DNA of 64,000 nucleotides, taken from positions 62,001 to 126,000 of the forward strand of contig NZ_NFIP01000001.1 in NCBI RefSeq assembly GCF_002161805.1. Reading direction: 5' to 3'. Positions within the stretch are counted from its first letter, which is position 1; each line of letters opens with the position of its first letter. The position numbers and the translations under genes were made by a program. Below the pieces are notes generated by a model that worked only from the letters and a program-made list of their open reading frames with translations, was not told where the DNA came from and made no database searches. This document shows positions 63,386 through 64,000 of this stretch, in pieces. Origin of the DNA: Collinsella sp. An307. GTDB lineage: Bacteria; Actinomycetota; Coriobacteriia; Coriobacteriales; Coriobacteriaceae.

Positions 63386-64000
63386 ATGTCTGACACCACT
63401 GCGCCCAAGGACCGCCGTACGTTTGCTGTCATCGACGGCAACTCGCTTATGCACCGGGCGTTTCACGCCGTACCGCCCACCATGAACGCGCCGGACGGTC
63501 GGCCCACCAACGCCGTCTTTGGCTTTCTCAACATGTTCCTCAAGATGGTGGACGCGTTCCATCCAGACGGGGTCGCCGTTGCCTTTGACAAGGGCAAGCC
63601 GCGCGTGCGCATGGAGATGCTTCCGCAGTACAAGGCGCAGCGCCCGCCCATGGACCCAGACCTGCGCGTGCAGTTCCCCATGGTAAAGGAGCTGCTCTGC
63701 GGCCTTAAGGTGCCTATTCTTGAGGCCGAGGGCTGGGAGGGCGACGACATCCTGGGCACGCTCGCCCGCACCGGCGAGGCGGCCGGGTGCGACATGTACC
63801 TCATCACGGGCGACCGCGACATGTACCAGCTCTCTACCGAGCACGTGAAGATCGTGGGCACCAAGAAGGGCCTCTCCGACGTCCAGATCATGACGCCCGA
63901 GACGGTGGAGGACCTCTACCACGGCATCACGCCCGAGCTTGTGCCCGACTTTTACGGCCTTAAGGGCGACACGTCTGACAACATCCCGGGCGTGCCGGGC
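63386..64000 (+). CDS. polA: DNA polymerase I, N-terminal part (3' end outside window)
   Basis: The 205 visible residues are the 5'-3' exonuclease domain: FAVIDGNSLMHRAFHAVP, GFLNMFLKMV, VAFDKGKPRVR, GWEGDDILGTLAR, YLITGDRDMYQL and the helix-hairpin-helix start DFYGLKGDTSDNIPGVPG. The enzyme fills gaps and removes RNA primers. Start ATG 63386 behind GGAGAGGA; the reading frame is open to the window edge. Confidence 0.95.
   Translation, partial: MSDTTAPKDRRTFAVIDGNSLMHRAFHAVPPTMNAPDGRPTNAVFGFLNMFLKMVDAFHPDGVAVAFDKGKPRVRMEMLPQYKAQRPPMDPDLRVQFPMVKELLCGLKVPILEAEGWEGDDILGTLARTGEAAGCDMYLITGDRDMYQLSTEHVKIVGTKKGLSDVQIMTPETVEDLYHGITPELVPDFYGLKGDTSDNIPGVPG

Overview
The window is GC-rich, gene-dense bacterial chromosome. 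Single-chain PurL, a RecJ-helicase fusion, a ferredoxin-bearing EtfA, a reverse-type rubrerythrin and Tat-type lipoprotein signals together suggest an anaerobic, gut-type actinobacterium of the class Coriobacteriia (Collinsella- or Olsenella-like). That placement is inference from gene content and base composition; no rRNA or other taxonomic marker lies in the window.

Left part (1-29 kb): the end of a FAD-linked dehydrogenase plus etfB and a ferredoxin-etfA (probably an electron-confurcating lactate dehydrogenase complex); a broken azlC with azlD; a cyclase; an orphan higA beside a higB remnant; an HD protein; a serpin lipoprotein; an ABC-2 exporter; a Phd/RelE-type toxin-antitoxin pair; purL; a D-alanylation operon dltA-B-C-X-D in which dltX is a 51-residue gene between dltC and dltD; hom; a complete branched-chain amino acid transporter livJHMGF; cutC; and a double-GNAT protein.

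Middle (29-45 kb): recJ fused to a RecQ-like helicase, rel/spo (p)ppGpp synthase, a metallo-beta-lactamase-fold hydrolase, a 6-phospho-beta-glucosidase, class II aldolase, a transglutaminase-like protein, tRNA-Leu(CAA), rubrerythrin, a cation efflux protein, a PHP phosphoesterase, yaaA and an M18 aminopeptidase.

Defence island (45.9-57 kb): a type I restriction-modification locus with hsdM, an expressed two-TRD hsdS, a VbhA-Fic toxin-antitoxin pair, two silent single-TRD hsdS cassettes placed head to head, hsdR and a tyrosine recombinase, followed by an Mrr-type endonuclease. Short repeats shared by hsdS and the cassettes, in both orientations, mark it as a phase-variable specificity system. 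This stretch looks lower in GC and uses more AT-rich codons than its surroundings, suggesting transfer. After it come a SRAP protein, a MarR-linked amino acid ABC transporter with an ATP-grasp enzyme, a flavin/ferredoxin protein, a GH1 remnant, a HAD phosphatase and the start of polA.

The least explained signal is a family of long intergenic hairpins (10952-11031, 14986-15069, 19864-19948, 38226-38328, and a divergent one at 44274-44341). Their loops and junctions are conserved while the stems differ by compensatory changes. They lie between convergent, divergent and co-directional genes and mostly lack terminator T-tracts. I recognise no named family for them.
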